A DNA stretch of 8,504 nt from an uncultured Phascolarctobacterium sp. (GTDB lineage: Bacteria; Bacillota; Negativicutes; Acidaminococcales; Acidaminococcaceae): contig URVO01000050.1 of assembly GCA_900551335.1 (NCBI GenBank), forward strand, positions 1 through 8,504, written 5' to 3'. The notes beneath the pieces are model-generated. The model had not been told where the DNA came from. It saw nothing but the letters and a program-made list of their open reading frames with translations, and searched no databases. The position numbers and the translations under genes are program-made. Positions 1 to 5,783 of this stretch are shown one piece after another (position 1 is the first letter of the stretch; every line of letters starts with the position of its first letter).

Positions 1-92
1 GCAATAACAGCGTTAGTTAATTCGACGGAGCTTACTTCTTTATTGACGAGCTTCTCATGCAGCTCGTGCGCAGTAAGTTTATACAAATCCAC
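1..92 (-). CDS. gatA: Glutamyl-tRNA(Gln)/aspartyl-tRNA(Asn) amidotransferase subunit A, N-terminal fragment
   Basis: Only the first 30 codons are in the window; the gene runs off the left edge. Read from a GTG at 90-92, the protein begins MDLYKLTAHELHEKL and continues into an SSVELT stretch, which is the usual N-terminal helix of GatA. GatA is the amidase subunit that frees ammonia from glutamine to amidate mischarged Glu-tRNA(Gln) or Asp-tRNA(Asn). The Ser-cis-Ser-Lys catalytic residues lie outside the window. An AAGGAGG ribosome binding site (101-107) sits 8 nt before the GTG and settles the start. The gene follows gatC by 16 nt in the standard gatCA(B) order, so the two are co-transcribed and probably co-translated. 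gatB is expected further left. Confidence 0.9.
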   Translation of the reverse strand, partial: MDLYKLTAHELHEKLVNKEVSSVELTNAVI

Positions 93-108
93 AGCAATAG
101 CCTCCTTC

Positions 109-396
109 TTATTCGATTACGCGCGGTACTTTAAAGCCGTCGTTATGGACAGCAGGAGCGTTCTTCAGTGCTTCCTCATGGGAAACGCCTTCTTTGACAA
201 CGTCCTCACGCAGTACGTTGCTTACAGGCAGAACGTACGGAGTCGGCTCGATACCAGCGGTATCAACCTTTTCAAGAATGTCGGCATAGTTAAGAATCTG
301 GTTGAACTGTTCGGTGAACATTTCCATTTCGGAAGCAGGAACAGTCAAACGGGAAAGCTGTGCAATGTGCTTAACGTCTTCAGCAGAAACTTTCAT
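109..396 (-). CDS. gatC: Asp-tRNA(Asn)/Glu-tRNA(Gln) amidotransferase subunit C
   Basis: A 95-residue protein, the normal GatC length. The opening MKVSAEDVKHIAQLSRLTV is the classic GatC first helix (V-x-x-IA-x-LARL in relatives), followed by the F-x-x-ILNYADIL-x-KVDT segment and the GIEPTPYVLPVSNVLREDVV segment that wraps between GatA and GatB. GatC is a small non-catalytic clamp that stabilises the GatA-GatB complex in the cytoplasm. The ATG at 394-396 is preceded by GGATGGTGA, a moderate ribosome binding site. Downstream, gatA starts after a 16-nt gap. A SigA-like promoter at 448-476 makes gatC the first gene of the operon. Length, start and motifs are all ordinary. Confidence 0.96.
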   Translation of the reverse strand: MKVSAEDVKHIAQLSRLTVPASEMEMFTEQFNQILNYADILEKVDTAGIEPTPYVLPVSNVLREDVVKEGVSHEEALKNAPAVHNDGFKVPRVIE

Positions 397-447
397 TTTT
401 TCACCATCCTATTATCATACAATGTATTTTTAGAAATAACCTGTTTT

Positions 448-476
448 ATTATACCACATTTGGCGTGTTATGTACA
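448..476 (-). promoter_or_regulatory. SigA-type promoter of gatCA
   Basis: On the minus strand, a TGTACA -35 (471-476, 4 of 6 matches) lies 17 nt before a perfect TATAAT -10 (448-453). The -10 is preceded by TGG, an extended -10 element. Transcription should start near 441, giving a leader of about 45 nt before gatC. That is too short for a T-box or riboswitch, and none is seen. Confidence 0.75.
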
Positions 477-492
477 CTTAGAGAAGGCTAAT

Positions 493-506
493 CAGAAATT
501 TTTCTG
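493..506. repeat. 14-bp perfect palindrome upstream of the gatC promoter
   Basis: CAGAAATTTTTCTG is a perfect inverted repeat (CAGAAA, two central bases, TTTCTG) placed 17 nt upstream of the gatC -35. It could be an operator or a small hairpin. It is AT-rich and may be chance. Confidence 0.35.
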
Positions 507-541
507 CTAGTCCCTACAAGGCTTTACAAGCTCTTTTCAGT

Positions 542-610
542 CATTTGGACGAAATTCGTTAGGCCATTTGGCACTTTTTTGTTAGGCCATTTGGACGCAA
601 TTCGTTCATT
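542..610. repeat. Three tandem degenerate 23-bp repeats
   Basis: Three units abut with no spacers: 542-564, 565-587 and 588-610. All begin CATTTGG. Units 1 and 3 continue ACG(A/C)AATTCGTT, and units 1 and 2 both end GTTAGGC. Unit 2 has a T-rich middle instead of the AATTCG core. Within unit 1, ACGAAATTCGT is itself an 11-bp palindrome. The array lies in the non-coding gap between the hydrogenase terminator and the gatC promoter. I recognise no known element. A regulator-binding array and slippage debris are both possible. Confidence 0.7.
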
Positions 611-628
611 CATTTTTATAGTCTGCTG

Positions 629-670
629 TTAAAAATCCCCTGACGCCAGCTTCATAGCAAACATCAGGGG
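629..670 (-). terminator. Rho-independent terminator of the hydrogenase-rubrerythrin gene
   Basis: On the minus strand CCCCTGA (664-670) pairs with TCAGGGG (637-643). The stem can extend inward through GTTTGC/GCTGGC with wobbles and mismatches to a six-base loop. A T-rich tail (ATTTTTAA) follows at 629-636. It lies about 40 nt after the TAA stop, as expected for the end of this transcript. Confidence 0.9.
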
Positions 671-711
671 AAATTCTGGCAGCTCAGCAAGAAACGAGCT
701 AACCACCACTC

Positions 712-1383
712 TTAATAATTTATCGTATGAATTTCAAAATAAGCCTGCGGATTCTTGCAAATCGGGCAAACCTCAGGAGCCTTTGTGCCTACAACGATAT
801 GTCCACACTTGCGGCACTCCCAGATGCGAACCTCGCTCTTAACAAATACCTGCTGTGCCTCTACGTTGTGCAGCAGAGCACGATAACGCTCCTCATGGCG
901 CTTCTCAATAGCTGCTACACCGCGAAACTGCTCTGCCAGCTCATGGAAGCCTTCAGCATCTGCCTCTCTGGCCATGCGTACATACATATCCGTCCATTCG
1001 TGGTTCTCTCCCTCAGCAGCGTGCAGCAGATTTTCCGCAGTATCGCCAAGCTCACCTAAAGCCTTAAACCACAGCTGTGCATGCTCCTTTTCATTCTCCG
1101 CTGTCTGCAGGAACAAAGCAGCAATCTGCTCAAAGCCTGCTTCCTGCGCAACCTTAGCAAAATAAGTGTACTTGTTGCGAGCCATAGACTCCCCGGCAAA
1201 GGCTTCTAACAGATTCTTCTCTGTCTTTGTGCCAGCATAAGGATTTTTCTCATTGCCAGCAGGAGTATCCTCAATTTTTACAAATTTATCTGCGCCCTGC
1301 TTACAAATAGGGCAAACAAAATCAGCAGGCAGCTCTTCGCCTTCATAGATATAACCACAAATTGAACATTTCCATTTCGTCAT
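712..1383 (-). CDS. Possible separate rubrerythrin from an internal in-frame start
   Basis: The ATG at 1381-1383 (M461 of the fusion) begins [15 protein letters not shown], which is exactly where a stand-alone rubredoxin-first rubrerythrin would begin. It is preceded by AAAGGAGAG with a 9-nt gap, stronger than many start sites in this window. The product would be 223 residues: N-terminal rubredoxin, four-helix diiron domain with all seven expected ligands (E520, E558, H561, E586, E589, E620, H623 in fusion numbering), and C-terminal rubredoxin. It shares the frame and stop of the fusion. Rubrerythrins of this class reduce hydrogen peroxide in the cytoplasm of anaerobes. Whether this start is used cannot be told from sequence, but the site has every feature of a real one. 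Confidence 0.65.
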   Translation of the reverse strand: MTKWKCSICGYIYEGEELPADFVCPICKQGADKFVKIEDTPAGNEKNPYAGTKTEKNLLEAFAGESMARNKYTYFAKVAQEAGFEQIAALFLQTAENEKEHAQLWFKALGELGDTAENLLHAAEGENHEWTDMYVRMAREADAEGFHELAEQFRGVAAIEKRHEERYRALLHNVEAQQVFVKSEVRIWECRKCGHIVVGTKAPEVCPICKNPQAYFEIHTINY

Positions 1384-2763
1384 TTTCTTTTTCTCTCCTT
1401 TTTTTAAATCTGCGCTGCGATCCTGATAAGCAGTATGCAGCATAGCTTCAGCCAGCTCGCTCAAGGGCGCACCATAAAACTCCTGATAAAGCTGCTGAAT
1501 TTCTTTATTTTCGTGAGAAAGCTGCAGCTCCATCTCTGTATCCCGCTCATAAAGGCCTTCGATACGTGCCTTGCGTGCTGCGTCAGCATCATAAGCAAAA
1601 TCCTTCGGCTGTCCGCCTCCGCCAATGCAGCCGCCAGGACAGGTCATAACCTCAATAAAATGATATTTTTCAATGCCGCCAGCTATAAGCTTGCGGACAT
1701 TTTCCGTTCCATGAATAACAGCAACCTTGATAACCCTGCCTGCTATCTCCACGCTGGCCTCACGCAGACCTGCGTAGCCACGCACCGGCTCGAGTCTGAG
1801 TATTTCCTTAGGCGGCTGCTCGCCCGTAAGATAGGCATAAGCTGTTCGCAGCGCAGCCTCCATCACTCCACCCGTATTGCCAAAAATAACCCCCGCGCCA
1901 GATGCCTCGCCCATGAGCTTATCAAACTCACTGTCCTCAAGGCCTGCGAAATCAACGCCTGCCTCCTTCGCCCACAGCGCCAGCTCTCTTGTCGTGATTA
2001 CATTATCCATGTCCCGCAGCTCAGATATGCCCAGCTGCTGCCCGGCAGCATTCATTTCTTCACGGCGAATCTCAAACTTTTTCGCTGTACAAGGAGTTAA
2101 GGCAACATTGACAATTTTTCTCGGATCAATGCCCATTTTCTGCGCAAAATAAGTCTTTATCGTCGGCCCCTGCATGCCTATCGGACTTTTAGCTGTAGAA
2201 ATATGTGGCAGAAGCTCAGGATAATAGGTTTCTGCAAACTTCACCCACGCCGGACAGCAGCTTGTAAACTGCGGCAGCGGCTTGTCTGTTTCACCTGTAA
2301 TACGGGCAAGAAGCTCGCTTGCTTCCTCAACAATTGTTAAATCAGCCGCAAAGTTCGTATCTAGCACATAATCTACGCCCAAAGCCCGCAAAAGCGCCAC
2401 CATCTTCCCCTGCACGAACGCGCCCTTAGGCAGTCCGAATTCCTCGCCCAAAGCCACGCGTACAGAAGGCGACGTGCTGACAATGACGATTTTATCCTTA
2501 TCCTGCACGGCAGCCTTAACCTTTTGATATTCATAAACTTCTGTGATGCTGCCAACAGGACAGACATTGGCGCACTGACCGCAGTGAATACAGATAGCTC
2601 TATCTCCTGTCTGCTCCAACGCATAGGTTTCCAACACGCCAATCGGACTTGTGCAAACATTACGGCACTGACCGCATTTGATGCACAGCGACTCATTACG
2701 GACAATACTAGGATTATCCGCTTCAATAGGCACCCGCACGGAAGTTGATAAATGCTTGCTCAC
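712..2763 (-). CDS. [FeFe] hydrogenase fused to a rubredoxin-diiron-rubredoxin rubrerythrin
   Basis: A 683-residue chain. Residues 27-37 and 58-68 carry two CxxCxxCxxxC [4Fe-4S] motifs. The H-cluster domain follows with TSCCPAW (167-173), TPCTAKKFE (223-231; Thr where Met is usual) and EVMTCPGGC (371-379), then the small-subunit-like segment with SHENKEI ending near 446. This is a short monomeric two-cluster hydrogenase, presumably exchanging electrons with ferredoxin. Residues 461-683 form a complete rubrerythrin: rubredoxin (C466, C469, C484, C487), a diiron bundle (E520; E558xxH561; E586xxE589; E620xxH623) and a second rubredoxin (C650, C653, C666, C669), a peroxide reductase fold. The GTG start follows GAGGAG (2772-2777) by 8 nt. 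It is monocistronic by promoter and terminator. The linker is a translated ribosome binding site, so two products are possible. The domain calls are firm; the coupling of the two activities is inferred. Confidence 0.93.
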   Translation of the reverse strand: MSKHLSTSVRVPIEADNPSIVRNESLCIKCGQCRNVCTSPIGVLETYALEQTGDRAICIHCGQCANVCPVGSITEVYEYQKVKAAVQDKDKIVIVSTSPSVRVALGEEFGLPKGAFVQGKMVALLRALGVDYVLDTNFAADLTIVEEASELLARITGETDKPLPQFTSCCPAWVKFAETYYPELLPHISTAKSPIGMQGPTIKTYFAQKMGIDPRKIVNVALTPCTAKKFEIRREEMNAAGQQLGISELRDMDNVITTRELALWAKEAGVDFAGLEDSEFDKLMGEASGAGVIFGNTGGVMEAALRTAYAYLTGEQPPKEILRLEPVRGYAGLREASVEIAGRVIKVAVIHGTENVRKLIAGGIEKYHFIEVMTCPGGCIGGGGQPKDFAYDADAARKARIEGLYERDTEMELQLSHENKEIQQLYQEFYGAPLSELAEAMLHTAYQDRSADLKKGEKKKMTKWKCSICGYIYEGEELPADFVCPICKQGADKFVKIEDTPAGNEKNPYAGTKTEKNLLEAFAGESMARNKYTYFAKVAQEAGFEQIAALFLQTAENEKEHAQLWFKALGELGDTAENLLHAAEGENHEWTDMYVRMAREADAEGFHELAEQFRGVAAIEKRHEERYRALLHNVEAQQVFVKSEVRIWECRKCGHIVVGTKAPEVCPICKNPQAYFEIHTINY
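1393..1401 (-). promoter_or_regulatory. Internal ribosome binding site inside the hydrogenase-rubrerythrin reading frame
   Basis: AAAGGAGAG on the minus strand, 9 nt before the ATG at 1381-1383, overlapping a run of seven A (complement of 1399-1405). In the open frame it is read as the lysine-rich linker DLKKGEKKK. With six A instead of seven, the upstream frame would end in a TGA overlapping the ATG as ATGA, a standard coupled-gene junction. Confidence 0.8.
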
Positions 2764-2837
2764 AATATCATCTCCTCAAACATGAAATTTTAACAGCGCT
2801 CCCTTGACCTTATATAAAGCACTATTACGTTACTTAC

Positions 2838-2865
2838 ATTATAACCCATTCCTAGCATCTGTCAA
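2838..2865 (-). promoter_or_regulatory. Consensus SigA promoter of the hydrogenase-rubrerythrin gene
   Basis: Perfect TTGACA (2860-2865) and perfect TATAAT (2838-2843) separated by 16 nt on the minus strand. Transcription should start near 2831, leaving a leader of about 65 nt to the GTG. This is the strongest promoter in the window and predicts high basal expression. I found no convincing PerR or Rex operator overlapping it. Confidence 0.88.
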
Positions 2866-2919
2866 CAGAGCATCTCAATAAAAAATAATTTTAGTTTAAA
2901 GGAGTTATTGGTCAAAAGC

Positions 2920-3603
2920 TCACTTCACCAACCCTATCAGCGCATAGAAAAGCGGCGGCACGAGCAGCGCCGGCAGCATATTCAGCGTCTTGCAGTCACG
3001 CAGCTGCAAAATGCCTAAGCCTGAGCTCATGAGAAAAATGCCGCCAAGCACCGAAACCTCGCCCATCAGCGCAGGCGTCATGTAAGGCGCGATAATACCG
3101 GCGAATAAATAAATGCTGCCCTGCCACAGCAGCAGCACCAGCGCCGCCAGCGCAATACCCATGCCATAGGCGCTGCCCAAAATAATCGACGACACAAAAT
3201 CAAGCGTCGCGTTCGTAAACAGATACGTGTTATTGCCATTGAGCCTGCTTTCAATCGGCCCAAGAATAGACAGCGTGCCGATGCAGAACAGCAGAATCGC
3301 CGTAGACAAGCCCTCCGCCAGCTTGCTGCCGCCCTTCGCGCTGGCGAGCAGCCTATGGAAGCGCCCGTCTATATCCAGTCGCGTACCGATAACCGTACCG
3401 ATAGCAATGCTGGCGATAAACAGCACCGGATACGTTGTCTTCGGCAGATTGCTGACAAAAGCATTCACGCCGAGCCCCAGCGTCGCCAGGCCAAGCCCAT
3501 CGAACAGTGCCGTTTTATAGCGCTCATCTATACCTCTGCTAACAAAGCTGCCGATTACGGAACCCGTCAGTATCGCACCCACATTAACAATTGTCCCTAT
3601 CAT
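2920..3603 (-). CDS. DUF554 family integral membrane protein
   Basis: A 227-residue, highly hydrophobic protein with about six membrane segments. The opening MIGTIVNVGAILTGSVIG and the following GLGLATLGLGVNAF segment are the recognisable N-terminal pattern of the DUF554 (YdfK/YqgA) family. Length matches the family. The function of DUF554 proteins is not established; they are presumed inner-membrane transporters or channels. The ATG at 3601-3603 has only a distant GAGGGAG, 13 nt away, so translation may be modest, but no better start exists and the family N-terminus begins here. It ends about 55 nt before the hydrogenase promoter with no clear terminator, so some readthrough into the hydrogenase gene is possible. 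Confidence 0.88.
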   Translation of the reverse strand: MIGTIVNVGAILTGSVIGSFVSRGIDERYKTALFDGLGLATLGLGVNAFVSNLPKTTYPVLFIASIAIGTVIGTRLDIDGRFHRLLASAKGGSKLAEGLSTAILLFCIGTLSILGPIESRLNGNNTYLFTNATLDFVSSIILGSAYGMGIALAALVLLLWQGSIYLFAGIIAPYMTPALMGEVSVLGGIFLMSSGLGILQLRDCKTLNMLPALLVPPLFYALIGLVK

Positions 3604-3688
3604 CTTACTTTTACATCTCCCTCATTTCATATCACAGACTCTTTACGCTAACGCCACACAAAGATTGCTTTTAGCGCCCCAAAGCCTC

Positions 3689-3717
3689 TTTACAAACACA
3701 TTTTAATTCTATACTAT
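3689..3717 (+). promoter_or_regulatory. Probable promoter of the secreted DUF3298-like protein gene
   Basis: TTTACA (3689-3694) is separated by 17 nt from TACTAT (3712-3717). The spacing is ideal and the hexamers fair. It faces the gene starting at 3776. Confidence 0.5.
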
Positions 3718-3734
3718 ATTACTAGAAAATACAA
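3706..3734 (-). promoter_or_regulatory. Probable divergent promoter of the DUF554 gene
   Basis: On the minus strand TTGTAT (3729-3734) is followed after 17 nt by TAGAAT (3706-3711). It overlaps the plus-strand promoter at 3689-3717, so the two divergent genes may compete for RNA polymerase. The -35 is weak, so the call is tentative. Confidence 0.4.
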
Positions 3735-3775
3735 TTCTAACCAATATCAAGCAAGCAAAAAAGGAGGTTTTTCTC

Positions 3776-4399
3776 ATGAAAAAAATTATGCTCAGTCTGC
3801 TGCTGGCGCTTTCAGTTGCTGCCGGCGCTTCTGCTTCACAAACCACCATGCACGAGGAGGGCGAACGCTTCAAGTTCGACTACCCTGTCTTTAGCCAGAC
3901 ATCTGCCAAAGCTGCTCATCGCATGAATAAAGATATTAGCAAGCTGCTGCAAAACAGCCGCAAGCTTTTGCAGGATGCACATATAGCTCAGGTCGCTACA
4001 AGCTATGATGTATATTTTGAAAATCCCCAATATGTCAGCTTCACCTTCAACAACTACCAATATTATAGAAGTGCTGCCCACGGCATGAGCTATCTGCAAG
4101 GCTATGTTTACGACAAGACCAGCGGAAAAAAGGTTCCTTATACGCGCTTCACCGCTCCGCTTGACGCCGAACAGCTGAAGCAAGATATTCTCAACAAAAA
4201 GGTTACCGTCTACTGTCAGGACCTCAAGACCACCAGCGACGCGCCCTTCCTGCCGTACAACACAGACTTCAAGGTCAGCGAAAATTATGTTTTGGACAAG
4301 GACGGCAAAGCGCTCTACATGATTTATCAGGCCTATGACCTCGACTGCTACGCCGCAGGTCCGTTATTTGTGAAGCTTCCGTTGAGCGAAAAATTATAA
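3776..4399 (+). CDS. Secreted or periplasmic protein with a DUF3298/RsiV-like domain
   Basis: A 207-residue protein with a clear Sec signal peptide: MKKIM, a hydrophobic core to about residue 16, and a likely cut after GASA (residue 20). The mature part resembles DUF4163/DUF3298 proteins. It has an amphipathic helix region near 44-70, the conserved AHG (101-103) followed by GYVYDKTSGKKV, and a C-terminal YDLDCYAAGPLFVKLPLSE segment like the family's closing strand. This fold occurs in the extracytoplasmic part of the anti-sigma factor RsiV (lysozyme binding) and in many stand-alone exported proteins. There is no transmembrane anti-sigma part and no sigma factor gene nearby, so an anti-sigma role is not supported. 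AAGGAGG at 3761-3767 lies 8 nt before the ATG. It is the only plus-strand gene here and has its own promoter and terminator. Confidence 0.82.
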   Translation: MKKIMLSLLLALSVAAGASASQTTMHEEGERFKFDYPVFSQTSAKAAHRMNKDISKLLQNSRKLLQDAHIAQVATSYDVYFENPQYVSFTFNNYQYYRSAAHGMSYLQGYVYDKTSGKKVPYTRFTAPLDAEQLKQDILNKKVTVYCQDLKTTSDAPFLPYNTDFKVSENYVLDKDGKALYMIYQAYDLDCYAAGPLFVKLPLSEKL

Positions 4400-4409
4400 C
4401 AGCTGCTCT

Positions 4410-4445
4410 AAGCTCCGTACATTTCGTGCGGAGCTTTTCGTTTAC
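4410..4445 (+). terminator. Rho-independent terminator of the DUF3298-like gene
   Basis: AAGCTCCGTAC (4410-4420) pairs with GTGCGGAGCTT (4426-4436): 11 pairs including one G-U, around a five-base loop. TTCGTTT follows. It begins 11 nt after the stop codon. Confidence 0.9.
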
Positions 4446-4450
4446 ACACA

Positions 4451-4481
4451 TAAAAAAGGACTGCCTTTCGCCGTAGCGTCC
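4451..4481 (-). terminator. Probable terminator of alr
   Basis: On the minus strand GGAC (4478-4481) pairs with GTCC (4458-4461). The stem extends by two G-C pairs across a bulged A and is followed by a run of six T (complement of 4452-4457). The stem is short, but position and T-run fit. It lies back to back with the plus-strand terminator at 4410-4445, as expected between convergent genes. Confidence 0.6.
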
Positions 4482-4513
4482 AGCAGCCATAAAATAAGGG
4501 AAAGCGTATTTAA

Positions 4514-5632
4514 TTAGTTGCCACGTACATATTCACGCGGCACACGCGGACTCACGCCACAAATAATTTCGTAGCAGATGGTATCCGCCCACTCAGCAAC
4601 CAGTTCCATCGGCAGCTCGCGACCACCAAAAACGATGACCTCACTGCCAAGCTTGACGTCCGGAATATCCGTCACGTCGAGCATCGTCTGGTCCATGCAC
4701 ACACGACCAACAATCGGTGCCTTCATGCCATTCACCAGCATATAGCCTCTGTTCGACAGGCGGCGGCTTACGCCGTCAGCATAGCCGATAGGCACAGTTG
4801 CAATAACGCTGGGTTTTGTGAGTGTATATGTTCTGCCATAGCCGATGGTTTCGCCCGGCGGCAATGTTTTCACAAAGGCCACCTGCGTTTTTACCGTCAT
4901 GACAGGCTCAAAATCCTTATAGCAGTCAATCATATGCGCCGGGTGCAGGCCATAGAGCGTTATGCCCTGCCGCACCATGTCCAGCTGATATTCCTGCAGC
5001 TCCGTCAGCGCCGCACTGTTGGCGATATGACGAATAGGAATATGCACGCCCTCTGCTTCAATCAGGCGCAGCGCCTCCTGAAAGCGTGCAAACTGGTAGG
5101 CAGCATACTGCTTGTCATCAGCATCAGCAGTCGCAAAATGACTGAAGACGCCTTCAATGTAAATACCGGGCAGCGAAGCAGCCAGCTTAGCAAAGCGGCC
5201 TGCGTCACGCACATGCACGCCAATGCGGTGCATCCCCGTATCAATCTTAATATGTATCTTAGCCTTCGTATGCAGCTTAAGTGCCGCTGCATTCAAGGCA
5301 TATAATCTTTCTTCATCAAAAACTGCGTGACTGATATCATACCGCACACAGATTTCCGCAACCTCCGGCAGCATCGAGCCCAGCACCAGAATCGGTGTTT
5401 CAATGCCTGCCTCGCGCAGCTTCACGCCCTCCTGCAAGAGCGCCACCGCGAAGAAATCAGCACCATTACGCGCCGCCTCCTGAGCTACACGCACAGCGCC
5501 ATGGCCATAGGCATCTGCCTTAACGACAGCACATAATTTGGTTGTCGGTTTCAGGTTAGCCTTCGCCATCTGCACGTTATGTGCAATTGCATCTAAATTT
5601 ATTTCTGCCCACGCACCACGTTGAATATGCAC
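4514..5632 (-). CDS. alr: Alanine racemase
   Basis: PLP-dependent L/D-alanine interconversion supplying D-Ala for peptidoglycan, cytoplasmic. The product is 372 residues, the family norm. From the chosen GTG, the PLP lysine is K38 in AVVKADAYGHG. The DTGMHRIG segment carries the conserved arginine (R136), with a lysine (K129) at the usual carbamylation site seven residues earlier. The catalytic tyrosine from the partner subunit is Y284 in TVPIGYADG, and the substrate-pocket VGRVCMDQ motif is at 308-315. The start is GTG at 5630-5632, because GGAGG (5641-5645) sits 8 nt before it. A TTG five codons upstream would place that binding site inside the gene. The GTG-initiated HIQRGAWAEINLDAI beginning is also typical. 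It is a single-gene unit with a hairpin in its leader and a terminator after it. All catalytic residues are present. Confidence 0.97.
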   Translation of the reverse strand: MHIQRGAWAEINLDAIAHNVQMAKANLKPTTKLCAVVKADAYGHGAVRVAQEAARNGADFFAVALLQEGVKLREAGIETPILVLGSMLPEVAEICVRYDISHAVFDEERLYALNAAALKLHTKAKIHIKIDTGMHRIGVHVRDAGRFAKLAASLPGIYIEGVFSHFATADADDKQYAAYQFARFQEALRLIEAEGVHIPIRHIANSAALTELQEYQLDMVRQGITLYGLHPAHMIDCYKDFEPVMTVKTQVAFVKTLPPGETIGYGRTYTLTKPSVIATVPIGYADGVSRRLSNRGYMLVNGMKAPIVGRVCMDQTMLDVTDIPDVKLGSEVIVFGGRELPMELVAEWADTICYEIICGVSPRVPREYVRGN

Positions 5633-5659
5633 AATGGCAACCTCCAAATCAGTCGAAAA

Positions 5660-5698
5660 TCATAAAATAAGCCGCAGGCAAAGCTTCGTTGCTGCGGC
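5660..5698 (-). terminator. Terminator-like hairpin between the FeoB-associated gene and alr
   Basis: On the minus strand GCCGCAG (5692-5698) pairs perfectly with CTGCGGC (5671-5677). CAA/TTG can add three inner pairs across a bulged C. The tail TTATTTTATGA is T-rich but interrupted. It lies 28 nt before the alr start region (38 nt before the GTG), so it either terminates the gene above or sits inside the alr leader and attenuates it. Confidence 0.7.
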
Positions 5699-5713
5699 GC
5701 CAGATTTACCCTT

Positions 5714-5742
5714 ATCGTACTGTATATTTTGCAAATTTACAA
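5714..5742 (-). promoter_or_regulatory. Candidate alr promoter
   Basis: TTGTAA (5737-5742), 17 nt, TACGAT (5714-5719) on the minus strand. The -35 is embedded in TTGTAAATTTGC, nearly the same 12-mer as at the upstream FeoB-associated gene promoter. Each hexamer matches consensus at 4 of 6 positions. Confidence 0.4.
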
Positions 5743-5754
5743 TACGCTAGTATT

Positions 5755-5783
5755 AGCATATATCGAATATGACTTTTTGTCAA
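5755..5783 (-). promoter_or_regulatory. Alternative alr promoter with perfect -35
   Basis: A perfect TTGACA (5778-5783) overlaps the stop codon of the FeoB-associated gene. TATGCT (5755-5760) lies 17 nt downstream on the minus strand. Transcripts from here would carry the 5660-5698 hairpin in a leader of about 115 nt. Confidence 0.5.

Noticed and set aside
397..447. T-box or riboswitch before gatC
   Set aside because: The predicted leader is only about 45 nt and lacks a T-box sequence or terminator hairpin.
43..510. Plus-strand open frame opposite gatC
   Set aside because: It covers the antisense of gatC and its promoter, has no family resemblance and no ribosome binding site.
542..610. CRISPR array
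   Set aside because: The 23-bp units abut directly with no spacers, are degenerate, number only three and have no cas genes nearby.
1435..2100. Long plus-strand open frame (221 codons) opposite the hydrogenase
   Set aside because: It lies wholly antisense to a gene with clear catalytic motifs, has no ribosome binding site and no recognisable domain. It is a shadow of the hydrogenase codon pattern.
2838..2865. PerR or Rex operator in the hydrogenase promoter
   Set aside because: The TTATAAT half of a PerR-like box is present only because of the -10. The second half does not match, and no TTGTGA/TCACAA Rex pair is seen.
2895..2920. AAAGGAG followed by TTG on the plus strand, a possible small gene
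   Set aside because: The frame runs antisense into the DUF554 gene for under 40 codons with basic, low-complexity content and no promoter. Likely chance.
5633..5647. TTG start for alr five codons upstream
   Set aside because: The GGAGG that drives translation would be inside the gene. The GTG 8 nt after that site gives the usual Alr N-terminus and length.
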